DNA of 26,502 bases from Fimenecus sp051881395 (GCA_051881395.1 JBJEPU010000201.1:1-26502); one strand, 5' to 3'. Shown: positions 15,531 to 23,567, counted from the stretch's first letter. Numbers and translations: made by a program. Notes: generated by a model not told the origin, from the sequence alone.

Positions 15531-16530
15531 TGGTATACCCCGTTCCTGCGGGCAATTCTTTTTCGATTAAACCGTTTTCCCAAAGCCAAGCATAGAAACC
15601 GTCCCAGCGCGCGGGGTCAATGTAGCCCCACTGTGCGACCTCGGCTTTATACTGCGTGGAAAGCCATTTTTGGCTCTCGGTCACAAGCTCCAACGAATCT
15701 TTGAGCGACCCTGTGGTGTCGCCGTCCACCAAAATCTGCGCCGCTTCTTCGGGATTGGCTATGGCATACTCATAGCCCTTTTTGAGTGCGGCAAGAAATG
15801 CCTTCGTCGTTTCGGGATTCTGCTCGATATACGCGTTGTTGGCAATCAAAATGGGGGTATAGTAGTCAAATACAGGGTCAATGTCGGTGAAGTTAAAATA
15901 ATCGAACTCCAAGCCCGAAAGTTTTGCGGAAATGCCGCCCCAGCCGTAGAAAATCCAAATGGCGTCAGTCTGCTTTTCTTTGAGCGCGCCCGCTTCGTCC
16001 GTGATATTATTCGGAATTTGCTTCACTTTCGAGAAGTCGCCGCCGTCTTTTTCCACAACGGTTTTGAGCATCGCAAGCTCAATCGGAGACTCCCAAGTCG
16101 AGTAGGTGTGGTTTTCCAAGCCCTTCGGGCTGTCCATGCCCTCGCCCTTGCGGGAGATGATGCCCGAGGTATTGTGCTGTAAAAGTGCGGCAACCGCAGT
16201 CACACCCAAAGGTTCGTCGGTTGCAAACGCCGCGGCAAGGGTGTCCTGCGCGTCAATGGCAAACTGCGCCTGCCCTGCCGCGCACATCGCGGTGGCGCCG
16301 CTTTCGGGCGGCTGTACCACAGTCACATCCAAGCCCGCTTCGGTGAAATAGCCTTTTGCGAGCGCAACATAGATGCCCGTATGGTTGGTATTCGGCGTCC
16401 AATCTAAGGACAGAGTGATTTTTTGTAAATCTGCGGTGTTATCGGTTTGGTCCCCTGCGCAAGCGGCAAGCGACAACAGCAGTACCGCGCACAACAGCAC
16501 GGCAAGAATTTGTTTTGTATATTTTTTCAT
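15514..16530 (-). CDS. thiY: ABC transporter substrate-binding lipoprotein, NMT1/THI5-like
   Basis: A 338-residue lipoprotein. The signal peptide ends with lipobox LAAC, then an NMT1/THI5-like fold begins with LSLDWTPNTNHTGIYVA, followed by KGYFTEAGLDVTVV and GATAMCAAGQAQFAIDAQDT. Family members bind pyrimidine precursors of thiamine such as N-formyl-4-amino-5-aminomethyl-2-methylpyrimidine (ThiY), but close relatives bind other ligands. The riboswitch context makes a thiamine precursor the best guess. The ATG at 16530 follows an AAGGAG ribosome binding site. A longer frame to 16596 lacks a signal peptide. It overlaps the permease gene by 4 bases (ATGA). Confidence 0.9.
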   Translation of the reverse strand: MKKYTKQILAVLLCAVLLLSLAACAGDQTDNTADLQKITLSLDWTPNTNHTGIYVALAKGYFTEAGLDVTVVQPPESGATAMCAAGQAQFAIDAQDTLAAAFATDEPLGVTAVAALLQHNTSGIISRKGEGMDSPKGLENHTYSTWESPIELAMLKTVVEKDGGDFSKVKQIPNNITDEAGALKEKQTDAIWIFYGWGGISAKLSGLEFDYFNFTDIDPVFDYYTPILIANNAYIEQNPETTKAFLAALKKGYEYAIANPEEAAQILVDGDTTGSLKDSLELVTESQKWLSTQYKAEVAQWGYIDPARWDGFYAWLWENGLIEKELPAGTGYTNAYLS

Positions 16531-17306
16531 TGGTTTTCTCCTTTTTCTTTTCGTTCCCACGGCATAACGAGTTTGCGCAATACCGCAACGCCCCACATCA
16601 GCAAAAGACTTACAAGCGTAGTAAAAATGATGACGGCGAACATTTTATCAAAGGCATATGCTTTTCGCACACGCGTCATATACACGCCCAAGCCCTCAAA
16701 GCCGCCGAGCCATTCGGCAACCACCGCGCCGACCACGGCGTAGGAGGCGGACACTTTGAGCCCCGCAAAAAACGAGCCCAATGCCGAGGGAAATTTAATG
16801 TAACGGAAAATTTTCACGCGTCCTGCGCCCATACTGCGCAACAGATTGATGGCATCTTGGTCTGCACAGCGGTAGCCGTCCAACAAACTGACGGCAATCG
16901 GGAAAAAGGTGGTCAGCACCACCAGCGTGATTTTCGGTGCCATACCGAAGCCCTGCCAAAGCACCAACAGCGGCGCAACGGCAATGGTCGGCACGGTTTG
17001 TGTAATCACCAAAAGCGGATAAATCGCCTTATAGAGGATTTCAAAGCGATCCATCAGCGTGGCGAGCAAAAATGCCAACACCACCCCGAGTAAAAGCCCC
17101 AAAAACGCCTCGGTCAGTGTGACACGCGCGTGCTGTAAGAGCAGCGAAAAATCCGAGAAAAATGCCCTTGCCACCGCCGCGGGGGACGGCAACATAAACG
17201 ACGGCACCAAGTCGAAGCCCGTCGCCGCCGCCCAAACGGCGACCACCGCCAAAAGCGCAACGGCGGGAGAGAGCTTACTGATGATGCTTTGTAACTTTTT
17301 GGTCAA
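16527..17306 (-). CDS. thiX: ABC transporter permease, thiamine/precursor uptake
   Basis: A 259-residue integral membrane subunit with about six helices. The EAA loop is recognisable in the middle of the C-terminal half (INLLRSMGAGRVKIFRYIKF), where the ATPase would dock. It belongs to the SsuC/TauC/ThiX-like permeases (binding-protein-dependent transport family). The start is a TTG at 17306 inside the 3' end of the upstream gene, overlapping by 32 bases. No ATG start is available before the first helix. The ribosome binding site is weak, so coupling to the upstream gene is likely. Confidence 0.9.
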   Translation of the reverse strand: MTKKLQSIISKLSPAVALLAVVAVWAAATGFDLVPSFMLPSPAAVARAFFSDFSLLLQHARVTLTEAFLGLLLGVVLAFLLATLMDRFEILYKAIYPLLVITQTVPTIAVAPLLVLWQGFGMAPKITLVVLTTFFPIAVSLLDGYRCADQDAINLLRSMGAGRVKIFRYIKFPSALGSFFAGLKVSASYAVVGAVVAEWLGGFEGLGVYMTRVRKAYAFDKMFAVIIFTTLVSLLLMWGVAVLRKLVMPWERKEKGENQ

Positions 17307-17574
17307 TGGTCAGAACACCGCCCTCCGGCTTGTACGCGACCTTCACATACGCGGAAACCGACGGTGCGCCTGCGCGAATGGCCACATGCTGGCACTCTTT
17401 TACAATGTCCATCAGTTGGTCGTAGCTTTCGCCCTCGATGGTGGTTTCAAACGGCCCGACATAGTAGTTTAAGCCCGTGCTTTTGATATAGTCGATGACC
17501 GCATCGACAATCCGCACAAGCTCGTCGGTGTCTGAAACGCCGGGCAGTACCTGAATGGCGACACTTGCTTGCAT
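17275..17574 (-). CDS. Thiamine-binding protein, MTH1187/YkoF family
   Basis: A 99-residue soluble protein with the MTH1187/YkoF (former DUF77) ferredoxin-like fold. It begins QASVAIQVLPG and includes VVDAVIDYIKSTGLNYYVGPFETTIEGE. YkoF binds thiamine and sits in thiamine-transport operons in Bacillus. Here it is the first gene behind a TPP riboswitch. An AGGAGG ribosome binding site lies 8 bases before the ATG and immediately after the riboswitch terminator. It may hand over or buffer the imported vitamin (inference). The permease gene overlaps its end. Confidence 0.9.
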   Translation of the reverse strand: MQASVAIQVLPGVSDTDELVRIVDAVIDYIKSTGLNYYVGPFETTIEGESYDQLMDIVKECQHVAIRAGAPSVSAYVKVAYKPEGGVLTIDQKVTKHHQ

Positions 17575-17592
17575 ACAAAATTCCTCCTAACG

Positions 17593-17635
17593 AAAAATGT
17601 AAGCCTTACGATACTTCCTGCATACCGTAAGGCTT
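17593..17635 (-). terminator. Riboswitch-controlled intrinsic terminator
   Basis: On the minus strand AAGCCTTACGGTA pairs with TATCGTAAGGCTT around a 9-base loop, followed by ACATTTTTC. It sits between the TPP aptamer and the first ribosome binding site. Ligand-dependent formation would switch off the uptake operon. Confidence 0.9.
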
Positions 17636-17649
17636 TTGTGGTTTTTGTG

Positions 17650-17752
17650 CAACAAACTACCTACGGCGGCATTACCCGCATCAGGTGAAAGGGTCAAAGA
17701 AGCGTTCATTCTTTATCTCAGCCGGCTTTTGCGCCAGCCCCCCTGTGGTTGG
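17650..17752 (-). promoter_or_regulatory. TPP riboswitch aptamer (THI element)
   Basis: Minus-strand sequence has the conserved pieces in order: a GGGGGGCTGGC arm and GCCGGCTGAGA (the CUGAGA box); a variable stem (AAAGAATGAACGCTTCTTTGA); then CACCTGATGCGGGTAATGCC and the CGTAGG closing segment. The CUGAGA, ACCUGAU and GGGUAAUGCC motifs bind the pyrimidine and pyrophosphate parts of thiamine pyrophosphate. The terminator at 17593-17635 is the expression platform, so high TPP should reduce expression of the four-gene uptake operon. Confidence 0.96.
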
Positions 17753-17779
17753 ATTCAGTTTTCATAAGACTTCCAAAAA

Positions 17780-17808
17780 AGTATAGTACACCGTGCAAAA
17801 AAAGTCAA
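17780..17808 (-). promoter_or_regulatory. Sigma-A promoter of the TPP-riboswitch operon
   Basis: TTGACT (17803-17808) and TATACT (17780-17785) on the minus strand are spaced by 17 bases. The -35 box overlaps the stop codon of the upstream DUF2804 gene. Transcription would begin about 20 bases before the aptamer. Confidence 0.85.
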
Positions 17809-18830
17809 TACCGATTGTGCACACGTTCGGCAAAAACCAACTTGTTTTGCACTTGGATTTTCGTGCCGTCGTCTAAAACCGCCGTACCCGACAGCCGCCC
17901 GAACACCTGGTGTGCATCCTGCGAAATCACCACAGCGGAAATGTCCGTGCGGTGGTCAAACAGCGGCACAAAATCCATTTCAAAGCGATGATTGGTTTCC
18001 GTAAATTTCCACGGCTTCATAATGTCATCTTCGGGAATGACAAACTGCACGCGGTCTAATTTGTGGCAAACACCGTCATAAAACAGCATATTTTCGCTTG
18101 CCGCCGTCGTGTCGCCGAAGCCGTACCCGATATTGTACCCGAAGGCGTGCCCGTCAATATCCATATTGCCCGAGCCCCAATACCAAGTATTGTCATACGT
18201 CCAAACGCCGCGCCCCCAATCAAGCGTGCCGAAATCGGTTTTCGGCGAAAAGGTATAGCGCTGTCCGTCAAATTCGCAAAAGCCCTCGGCGCGCATACAG
18301 TTGATTTTTTGATTGTAGTAAAACGCCTTAGGGTCCTCTTTCCACGGTGTGGCAATCACCATGGTATCCATTTTCGGCTGTTGTAAATAAATATTGCATG
18401 CAAAGGTTTTTCCGCCGGGGAGATTGTAGTTAGCAAGCAACCGCCTGCCGCCGTTTGTTAAAATATAACGAAAATCGCAAAACGCATTGCGAAAAATCAC
18501 ATCGCCTTTGCCTGAGTCCGTCGGCAAATGCAGTTTTCCCATCGGCAAAATGAGCGGCACCAAAAAGTCGTGCTTGACGCCGTTGTGAATGTCAATAAGC
18601 GCCGCGTCCACAAGCCCCATATAGCGGTTGTCGGCAATACACAGCGCGAGCGCGTATTCGCCCGCGTCGCTTATCATAATATAATAATCCCATTCTTTCA
18701 GGCGGATTTTATTCGCCTTGACCGCTTTCGGATTGTATTCGTACAACAGTTCGGTTGCCCAGCCGGGCTTTGTGATACTGCCGTTTTTGTCTAACAGCGG
18801 CGCGCGTTCGGTAATGCGGACTTGCTCCAT
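17805..18830 (-). CDS. DUF2804 family protein
   Basis: A 341-residue protein without signal peptide or membrane helices, recognised as DUF2804 by overall sequence. The protein starts ITERAPLLDKNGSITKPGWA. Later it has an aromatic core with FGTLDWGRGVWTYDNTWYWG and a Gly-rich GYNIGYGFGDTT strand region. The predicted mostly-beta protein has no established function; relatives are sometimes discussed as lipocalin or hydroxyneurosporene-synthase-like folds. The ATG at 18830 follows a GGGGGAG ribosome binding site. The longer frame to 18902 would run through the promoter and is rejected. It is transcribed alone from its own promoter and shows no clear link to its neighbours. Confidence 0.88.
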   Translation of the reverse strand: MEQVRITERAPLLDKNGSITKPGWATELLYEYNPKAVKANKIRLKEWDYYIMISDAGEYALALCIADNRYMGLVDAALIDIHNGVKHDFLVPLILPMGKLHLPTDSGKGDVIFRNAFCDFRYILTNGGRRLLANYNLPGGKTFACNIYLQQPKMDTMVIATPWKEDPKAFYYNQKINCMRAEGFCEFDGQRYTFSPKTDFGTLDWGRGVWTYDNTWYWGSGNMDIDGHAFGYNIGYGFGDTTAASENMLFYDGVCHKLDRVQFVIPEDDIMKPWKFTETNHRFEMDFVPLFDHRTDISAVVISQDAHQVFGRLSGTAVLDDGTKIQVQNKLVFAERVHNRY

Positions 18831-18866
18831 GGTGCTCCCCCGTTTCTGCATTTGTATGATAATAGT

Positions 18867-18895
18867 ATAGTAGCATTCCCACCGCAAAATTACAA
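18867..18895 (-). promoter_or_regulatory. Sigma-A promoter of the DUF2804 gene
   Basis: TTGTAA (18890-18895) and TACTAT (18867-18872) on the minus strand are separated by 17 bases. The -35 coincides with the T-tract of the upstream operon's terminator. Confidence 0.75.
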
Positions 18896-18922
18896 GGCGC
18901 ACGGTGTAGAAAACCGCGCGCC
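18886..18922 (-). terminator. Intrinsic terminator of the VTC/DUF4956/beta-helix operon
   Basis: On the minus strand GGCGCGCGGT pairs with ACCGTGCGCC (one G-U pair, 7-base loop), followed by TTGTAATTTT. It lies about 25 bases after the stop of the beta-helix lipoprotein gene. Confidence 0.75.
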
Positions 18923-18947
18923 CGATTTGTGCACTTTTCTGTATGGT

Positions 18948-20870
18948 TTATTGCAAAGCGCCGCCTCTGCCGCCCTGCGGTTTCTGCCCGCCCATGGCAC
19001 CGCCTTTGCCGCCCATGCCGCCGTTTTGCATACCGACCGTCTGCCCGACGGAGGACAAAATGCTGTTTGCCGTAAAGGTGCCGATTGCGGTTTCGTTCCC
19101 ATACGAAGCGTCTGTCAAAAGTCCGCCTTGCAGTGTGCCGCCGCTGTATGCGGCGGTCGAAACGGTATAGGTTTCGCCTTTTTCAAAATCCTTTGTTGCA
19201 ATCACGACGGTTTGAAAGGCTTTTTGCGGCACAAACGCCAAAACCTCGTTGCCGTCGCTGTCGCACACGCGCACCGCCGTATTTGCCGCGCCGTTCGCGC
19301 CGACCGTTACCGCATACACCGACGAACTGTCGGAAATCGTCATCGCCATGCCTGCCGCGCCCGCCGCCACAACCGTGCCGCCGGTCATATTGTAGGTGCC
19401 GCCGTAGTCGAGCGCACCGTTGCCGCTGTTGGTCGGGCCGTCAATGACAACCGTGCCGCCCGATTGGTTGACATCGCCGTTCGAGTCCAATCCGTCGCCC
19501 GAAGCATTGATATATACCGTGCCGCCTGTGATATTGAGCGTGCCCGACGAGCCCGAAAACGGGTCGCCGCCGAACCGTCCGTTTTCGGCGGAACCGTCAT
19601 TGCCGCCTGCGGCATTTAAGCCGTCGTCGGACGCAGTAACCGATATATCGCCGCCCGCAATGTCAATTTGCGTGCCTTCCAAGCCCTCATAGGATTCGGT
19701 CACTTGGATTACGCCGTCCGTGACGGACAAAAGCGTATCGGCATGTATGCCGTCGTCGCCGCTTGCAATCGTCAAACTGCCACCCGAAACCGAAACGGTA
19801 TCGTTGCTGTGCACGGCATCATCGGCACAGTCGAGCGTATAGGTGCCGCCCGTAATTTCCAACAAATATCCGCATTTTAAGCCTTTGTAACTGTCTGTGG
19901 TCTCGGTTGCGGTATTCGCGGCATTTGTCTCGTTACCCGGTGTGCCGCCGCGCATGGGGAAGTCCGTCTGCGTTTTCGTCTCTGCCGCCGCACTGCCGCC
20001 GCCCGTGGTGATATGAAATAGGCCGTCGGAAAGCTGTACGGCGGTTTGCGCCTGCAAGCCGTCCGCGCCCGCCGTTACAGTCAGCGTACCGCCCGAAACG
20101 GCGATGGCGCCTTTGGTGCGGTCGGTATCGTAGGTGGATTTTATGCCGTCGCCCGCGGCGTCAATTTGCAAATTCCCGCCGCTTATCAGCACAAAATCCT
20201 TGCCGATGATGCCGTCGTCCGCACCGGTGATTTCCAAATTCCCGCCCGTGATAATTAAGGTATCATTGGATTTGAGCGCATCGTTGTAATTGCCGTAAAG
20301 GCGTAGCGTGCCCGCGCCGTTTACGGTTAAATCGTCTTTGGAATAGATTGCCGAATCCGGTGCGCCGTCCGACACATCGGTATACGCATTGCCGTCCGAA
20401 ACGGTGTTCACACTGCCCGCGGGCAAATTCAAAATGACTTTGCCCGCACTTTCCACCGCAATCGCCGCCGAAGTCGGATTTTGTATGGCAACATTTTGCA
20501 GTACGAGCTTGACCGTAGCGGTATCGGGCGCTTTGACCGCCAACTGCCCGTTTTCGGTACTGCCCGTGACGAGGTAAGTGCCCGCCGCCTGTATGGTGAC
20601 TGTACTGCCCAGAGCAGACGCACCCGCGCCCGTCACGGTTGCCGAATCGCCTGCAAACGCAATCACCGTCGCGTTTGCGGTGTCAATCACCTGTTCTTTG
20701 TCCTCGTCGGCAATTTCGGGATAGTTTAATGCAGAAAGTGTTGGGAGTTGCGCGGTATTCTCCGCGGAATTTGTATTCGGGGGTTCCGTTTGCTTGCCGC
20801 ACGCGCAAAACAGCCCCGCGCAAAGCACAAACGAAAGCCCGAGCGCCGCAAATTTTTTCACCATACGCAT
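18948..20870 (-). CDS. Cthe_2159-like carbohydrate-binding beta-helix lipoprotein
   Basis: A 640-residue secreted protein. The signal peptide ends near Cys24 (FCAC, an imperfect lipobox), so it is probably a lipoprotein. After an Asp/Glu-rich linker come parallel beta-helix-like repeats, seen as recurring ISGGNLQIDAAGDGI, VSGGSLTIASGDDGI and ITGGTVYINASGDGL units. The C-terminus is Gly/Met/Lys-rich (GMGGKGGAMGGQ). The family (carbohydrate-binding, formerly DUF4353) is named for Clostridium thermocellum Cthe_2159, shown to bind cellulose and acidic polysaccharides with a pectate-lyase-like helix. Many DG pairs suggest calcium sites (inference). It is the last gene of the operon with DUF4956 and VTC genes. 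The ribosome binding site is AAGGAGG. Confidence 0.9.
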   Translation of the reverse strand: MRMVKKFAALGLSFVLCAGLFCACGKQTEPPNTNSAENTAQLPTLSALNYPEIADEDKEQVIDTANATVIAFAGDSATVTGAGASALGSTVTIQAAGTYLVTGSTENGQLAVKAPDTATVKLVLQNVAIQNPTSAAIAVESAGKVILNLPAGSVNTVSDGNAYTDVSDGAPDSAIYSKDDLTVNGAGTLRLYGNYNDALKSNDTLIITGGNLEITGADDGIIGKDFVLISGGNLQIDAAGDGIKSTYDTDRTKGAIAVSGGTLTVTAGADGLQAQTAVQLSDGLFHITTGGGSAAAETKTQTDFPMRGGTPGNETNAANTATETTDSYKGLKCGYLLEITGGTYTLDCADDAVHSNDTVSVSGGSLTIASGDDGIHADTLLSVTDGVIQVTESYEGLEGTQIDIAGGDISVTASDDGLNAAGGNDGSAENGRFGGDPFSGSSGTLNITGGTVYINASGDGLDSNGDVNQSGGTVVIDGPTNSGNGALDYGGTYNMTGGTVVAAGAAGMAMTISDSSSVYAVTVGANGAANTAVRVCDSDGNEVLAFVPQKAFQTVVIATKDFEKGETYTVSTAAYSGGTLQGGLLTDASYGNETAIGTFTANSILSSVGQTVGMQNGGMGGKGGAMGGQKPQGGRGGALQ

Positions 20871-20882
20871 TTGTTTTCCTCC

Positions 20883-21560
20883 TTATAATTCCTCGCGTGA
20901 GGTCACAGGCCGTGCCAAGGATATGTTCAAATTGCCGTTGCGGCAACGAAGCGCGTCTATAAACGCTTTTTCGTTTGTATCCTTTTTCAGTTTGATTTCA
21001 TATTTCAACTCATATAGACTGCCCATATTTGTAGTTTTTACGCTGTCCAATTCCGCGCTCGCCGTAAATTCGTCGAAAATCTCCGAAAAAACCTCCGTAT
21101 AATCCAAGCTTTCGGGAATGACAATTTTCAAGGTGCGCGCCTGTGCGCTTTTCTCGCCGAAATTGGTTTTGCCGAGCGCCACAAACAGCAAGCATACAAC
21201 CGCCGCCAAGCAAACGGCAAACACAACCTGCCCCATACCCGTGGCAAGCCCCAGCGCCATGGCGCAAAATACGGCGGCGATTTCTTTGGAAGTGCCGGGC
21301 GTGGAGCGAAACCGCACCAAGCTGAATGTGCCCATCACCGCAACGCCCGCGCCGAGACTGCCGCTGACCATCATAATCACGCTTTGCACAAGCACGGGCA
21401 AAAGCACCAAGGTCATTAAAAAGTTTTTGGTATAGGTTTTACTGCACAGCCGATAGCAGAGCGCCACCAGCACCCCCAACAGCACGGATACACCCGTGCA
21501 AATCAGCGCGGTGGACACGGTTAAGGCGGACGCGGTGGAATCAATAATACTTGTAAACAT
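20883..21560 (-). CDS. DUF4956 membrane protein
   Basis: A 225-residue protein with about four membrane helices in its first 130 residues: near 15-35, 45-65, a Gly-rich stretch with SLGAGVAVMGTFSLVRFRSTPG, and near 105-130. A soluble C-terminal domain of about 95 residues is cytoplasmic by the positive-inside rule. The FSLVRFRS motif between helices is the family's most recognisable feature. Function is unknown. DUF4956 genes are repeatedly found beside VTC-domain polyphosphate polymerase genes, as here, where the stop and start codons overlap (TGATG). The ribosome binding site (AAAGGAAG) lies inside the preceding gene. Confidence 0.9.
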   Translation of the reverse strand: MFTSIIDSTASALTVSTALICTGVSVLLGVLVALCYRLCSKTYTKNFLMTLVLLPVLVQSVIMMVSGSLGAGVAVMGTFSLVRFRSTPGTSKEIAAVFCAMALGLATGMGQVVFAVCLAAVVCLLFVALGKTNFGEKSAQARTLKIVIPESLDYTEVFSEIFDEFTASAELDSVKTTNMGSLYELKYEIKLKKDTNEKAFIDALRCRNGNLNISLARPVTSREEL

Positions 21561-22270
21561 CAGAACACTTCCTTTTGGTGATTGCGTTTATATATATTGC
21601 CGTATTTGGAAAACGAGGTCGGGAACAGGCGCTCACGGTCTAACAAATCGCACAGCCACAAGGGCATGGCACCATCCGCCTTGATTTCCATCACATATTG
21701 CCCCGCGGGCAAGAGGGTTGTGCCGCGGTCTTCGGCGCCGAGCGTCAAATCGTCGTATCGATACCGAATGTTGCGGTCAAAGGTGATGCGCAACATCGGC
21801 GCGTCCCGCCCGCGAAACGCGATGCGGTCATAGGCAATCCAGACTTTCGGCACGGGATGATAAAATTCCAAAAAATACCCAAGCTCCGCAAAAATCTGCT
21901 TGTTTTTTTCCGTCTCCCTGTGCGCACCGATTTGAAGATAGCTTTGCAGTTCGTCATATCGCATCGCCACGCGCCGTTTGTAGACCACGCCTTTAAATTT
22001 GCGTTTCATTTCCAAAAACACTTTATCGTCCGCCGCGGGCACGCCGTAACTTCGCACGCGCAATTTCTCTTTGAACACGGGTTTTTCCAAAGAACGGCGT
22101 ATCAAATCGTCGTTTTCCGTATCGAAATAGACATTGCAAATCGTGTATTCCCCGTATTCGTCCGGCTCCATATACGGCAGGAACGCCGAACGCAGTCGCC
22201 CGAATTGTTCAGCGGAAACCAAATACTTTTTTTCGGTCCGTTTAAAAACGGTTTGTGCCGCTTTGCCCAA
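21560..22270 (-). CDS. VTC-domain polyphosphate polymerase family protein
   Basis: A 236-residue soluble protein matching the VTC domain, a tunnel-fold enzyme that makes inorganic polyphosphate from ATP in yeast Vtc4. Basic and acidic tunnel residues are visible in FKRTEKKYLV near the start, CNVYFDTENDDLI, RVRSYG, FLEMKRKFKGVVYKRR, RITFDRNIRYR and YVMEIKADGAMPLWL. The bacterial version has no SPX domain. The TTG at 22270 is chosen because an AAAGGAGG ribosome binding site lies 7 bases upstream. An ATG at 22300 would put that site inside the gene. It is the first gene of an operon with DUF4956 and the beta-helix lipoprotein. Product and partner are inferred from the family. Confidence 0.9.
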   Translation of the reverse strand: MGKAAQTVFKRTEKKYLVSAEQFGRLRSAFLPYMEPDEYGEYTICNVYFDTENDDLIRRSLEKPVFKEKLRVRSYGVPAADDKVFLEMKRKFKGVVYKRRVAMRYDELQSYLQIGAHRETEKNKQIFAELGYFLEFYHPVPKVWIAYDRIAFRGRDAPMLRITFDRNIRYRYDDLTLGAEDRGTTLLPAGQYVMEIKADGAMPLWLCDLLDRERLFPTSFSKYGNIYKRNHQKEVF

Positions 22271-22447
22271 AAAGCATCCTCCTTTTTTGACGGTATGCAT
22301 TGTTTTGCACTGAAAACAGTTTAAAAAAACGATTTTTCGGTTTTATGTGGAAAATGTGTCATTCTTTTCACAACTTTTTAAAAACTTTTTGACAGCGTTT
22401 ACAATTTGTTCAGATTTTTTGTAAGCGGTTGCGGCATAACATTTTTC

Positions 22448-22476
22448 TTGACGAAGCCGTGAAAATCCTGTACTAT
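22448..22476 (+). promoter_or_regulatory. Sigma-A promoter of the proline-rich membrane protein gene
   Basis: TTGACG (22448-22453) and TACTAT (22471-22476) with a 17-base spacer lie 24 bases before the ATG, giving a very short leader that contains the AAGGGAG ribosome binding site. Confidence 0.8.
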
Positions 22477-22500
22477 GAAGCTGAGAAGGGAGAAATGAAA

Positions 22501-23460
22501 ATGTTTGAACCAAAAGAAGATGTTTATAAAGGGTACAGCGAATCGAATACAAAACCGTTAGAGGATACGCCTCAACAGCAAGCCGCGGCGGTACCCGATG
22601 CACCCGTACAGCCGAACGGGTACGGTCAGCCGCAACCGCCTTACGCCCCCGCACAGCCGAATGGGTACGGGCAACCGCAACAGCCCTTTGCGCCCGTGCC
22701 GCCGAATGCGTACGGGCAACCGCCTTACGCGCCCGTGCAACCCAACCCTTACGGGCAACCCGCATATCCGTATATGCCGAGTCAACCGCCCAAGAAAAAA
22801 AGCGTGGGCAAAATCATCGCAATCGTTATCGCGTGTATTGTCGGGGTGAACCTGCTGTTGTTCGGCGGCGTTTTCGCGTTTGTCGCCATGCAATCCCCCG
22901 AAAAAAAGGTGGAAGCCTATGAGGAAAGCGGCAATTTGGCGGATTTGATTGACGCGTGCGACGCCTATGACAACCAAATGCCCGATATAGACGACCCCGT
23001 AGCAGCAGAACAGCATTTTGAAACGGCGCTTTCAGATACAAAAACCTTCCTGCGCGCCGTAAAGGAAGCGGATTGTCTGCTGTATTACACCGACGAGGAG
23101 GAAGCCTATCAGGTCTTAATGTCGGATTGGCTGTTCTTGATGCTTATAAACGGGCAGTATGACAAGTACATCGAGGTGTTTGTGCAAAAAATGCAGGAGT
23201 GTTCGCCGAGCGGCACCTATTATTTCAGCACCTACACGATGATGCACTATATTGACAACGAATATATCACCTTGACCGAGCCGCAAAAGCAAGCCGCCCT
23301 TTCGGCATTTGATACGTTGATTGCCGCCGCGGTTTCGGAAGAAGAACGACAGATGAATTTAGGGGAATATTACGATTTCTGCGAATCCTTGGGCGAATAT
23401 GACAAGGCAGACGAAATTGAACGGCAGTTGTACGAATACAGCACCGAACCCGCGGCGTAA
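22501..23460 (+). CDS. Proline/glutamine-rich single-pass membrane protein of unknown function
   Basis: A 319-residue protein that I cannot assign. Residues about 33-97 are a low-complexity cytoplasmic region with four to five imperfect copies of a PNGYGQPQPPYAP-type repeat. A Lys cluster (KKKSVGK) and one membrane helix at about 104-130 follow. The outer part (about 132-319) is acidic and probably all-helical (VEAYEESGNLADLIDACDAY), without recognised catalytic motifs. Such a Pro/Gly/Tyr-rich stretch plus helix is common in Clostridia membrane proteins and may mediate protein clustering. The ATG at 22501 fits the AAGGGAG ribosome binding site better than the ATG at 22495. It is monocistronic, divergent from the VTC operon and convergent with the lipid-kinase gene. 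Confidence 0.85.
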   Translation: MFEPKEDVYKGYSESNTKPLEDTPQQQAAAVPDAPVQPNGYGQPQPPYAPAQPNGYGQPQQPFAPVPPNAYGQPPYAPVQPNPYGQPAYPYMPSQPPKKKSVGKIIAIVIACIVGVNLLLFGGVFAFVAMQSPEKKVEAYEESGNLADLIDACDAYDNQMPDIDDPVAAEQHFETALSDTKTFLRAVKEADCLLYYTDEEEAYQVLMSDWLFLMLINGQYDKYIEVFVQKMQECSPSGTYYFSTYTMMHYIDNEYITLTEPQKQAALSAFDTLIAAAVSEEERQMNLGEYYDFCESLGEYDKADEIERQLYEYSTEPAA

Positions 23461-23492
23461 AAGCACCGCGCACAGCATTGCGTTTTATGCGC

Positions 23493-23521
23493 ACGCGTAG
23501 GGAACGGTCTTGACCGTTCCG
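23493..23521. repeat. Intergenic palindromic repeat, family 1, copy 1
   Basis: A 20-base palindrome, GGAACGGTC-TT-GACCGTTCC (23501-23520), is preceded by CGCGTAG. The same palindrome and flank recur at 26446-26474, so this is a dispersed intergenic element and not a local hairpin. Confidence 0.85.
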
Positions 23522-23536
23522 CAAATCATCGCCCCC

Positions 23537-23567
23537 GCGCGTAGGGACAGGCGTCCCCGCCTGTCCC
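23537..23567. repeat. Intergenic palindromic repeat, GGGACAGGC type
   Basis: GGGACAGGC (23544-23552) and GCCTGTCCC (23559-23567) form a perfect stem around GTCCCC, again preceded by GCGTAG as in the neighbouring element. It is probably a sibling of family 1 with different stem sequence. Confidence 0.75.
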
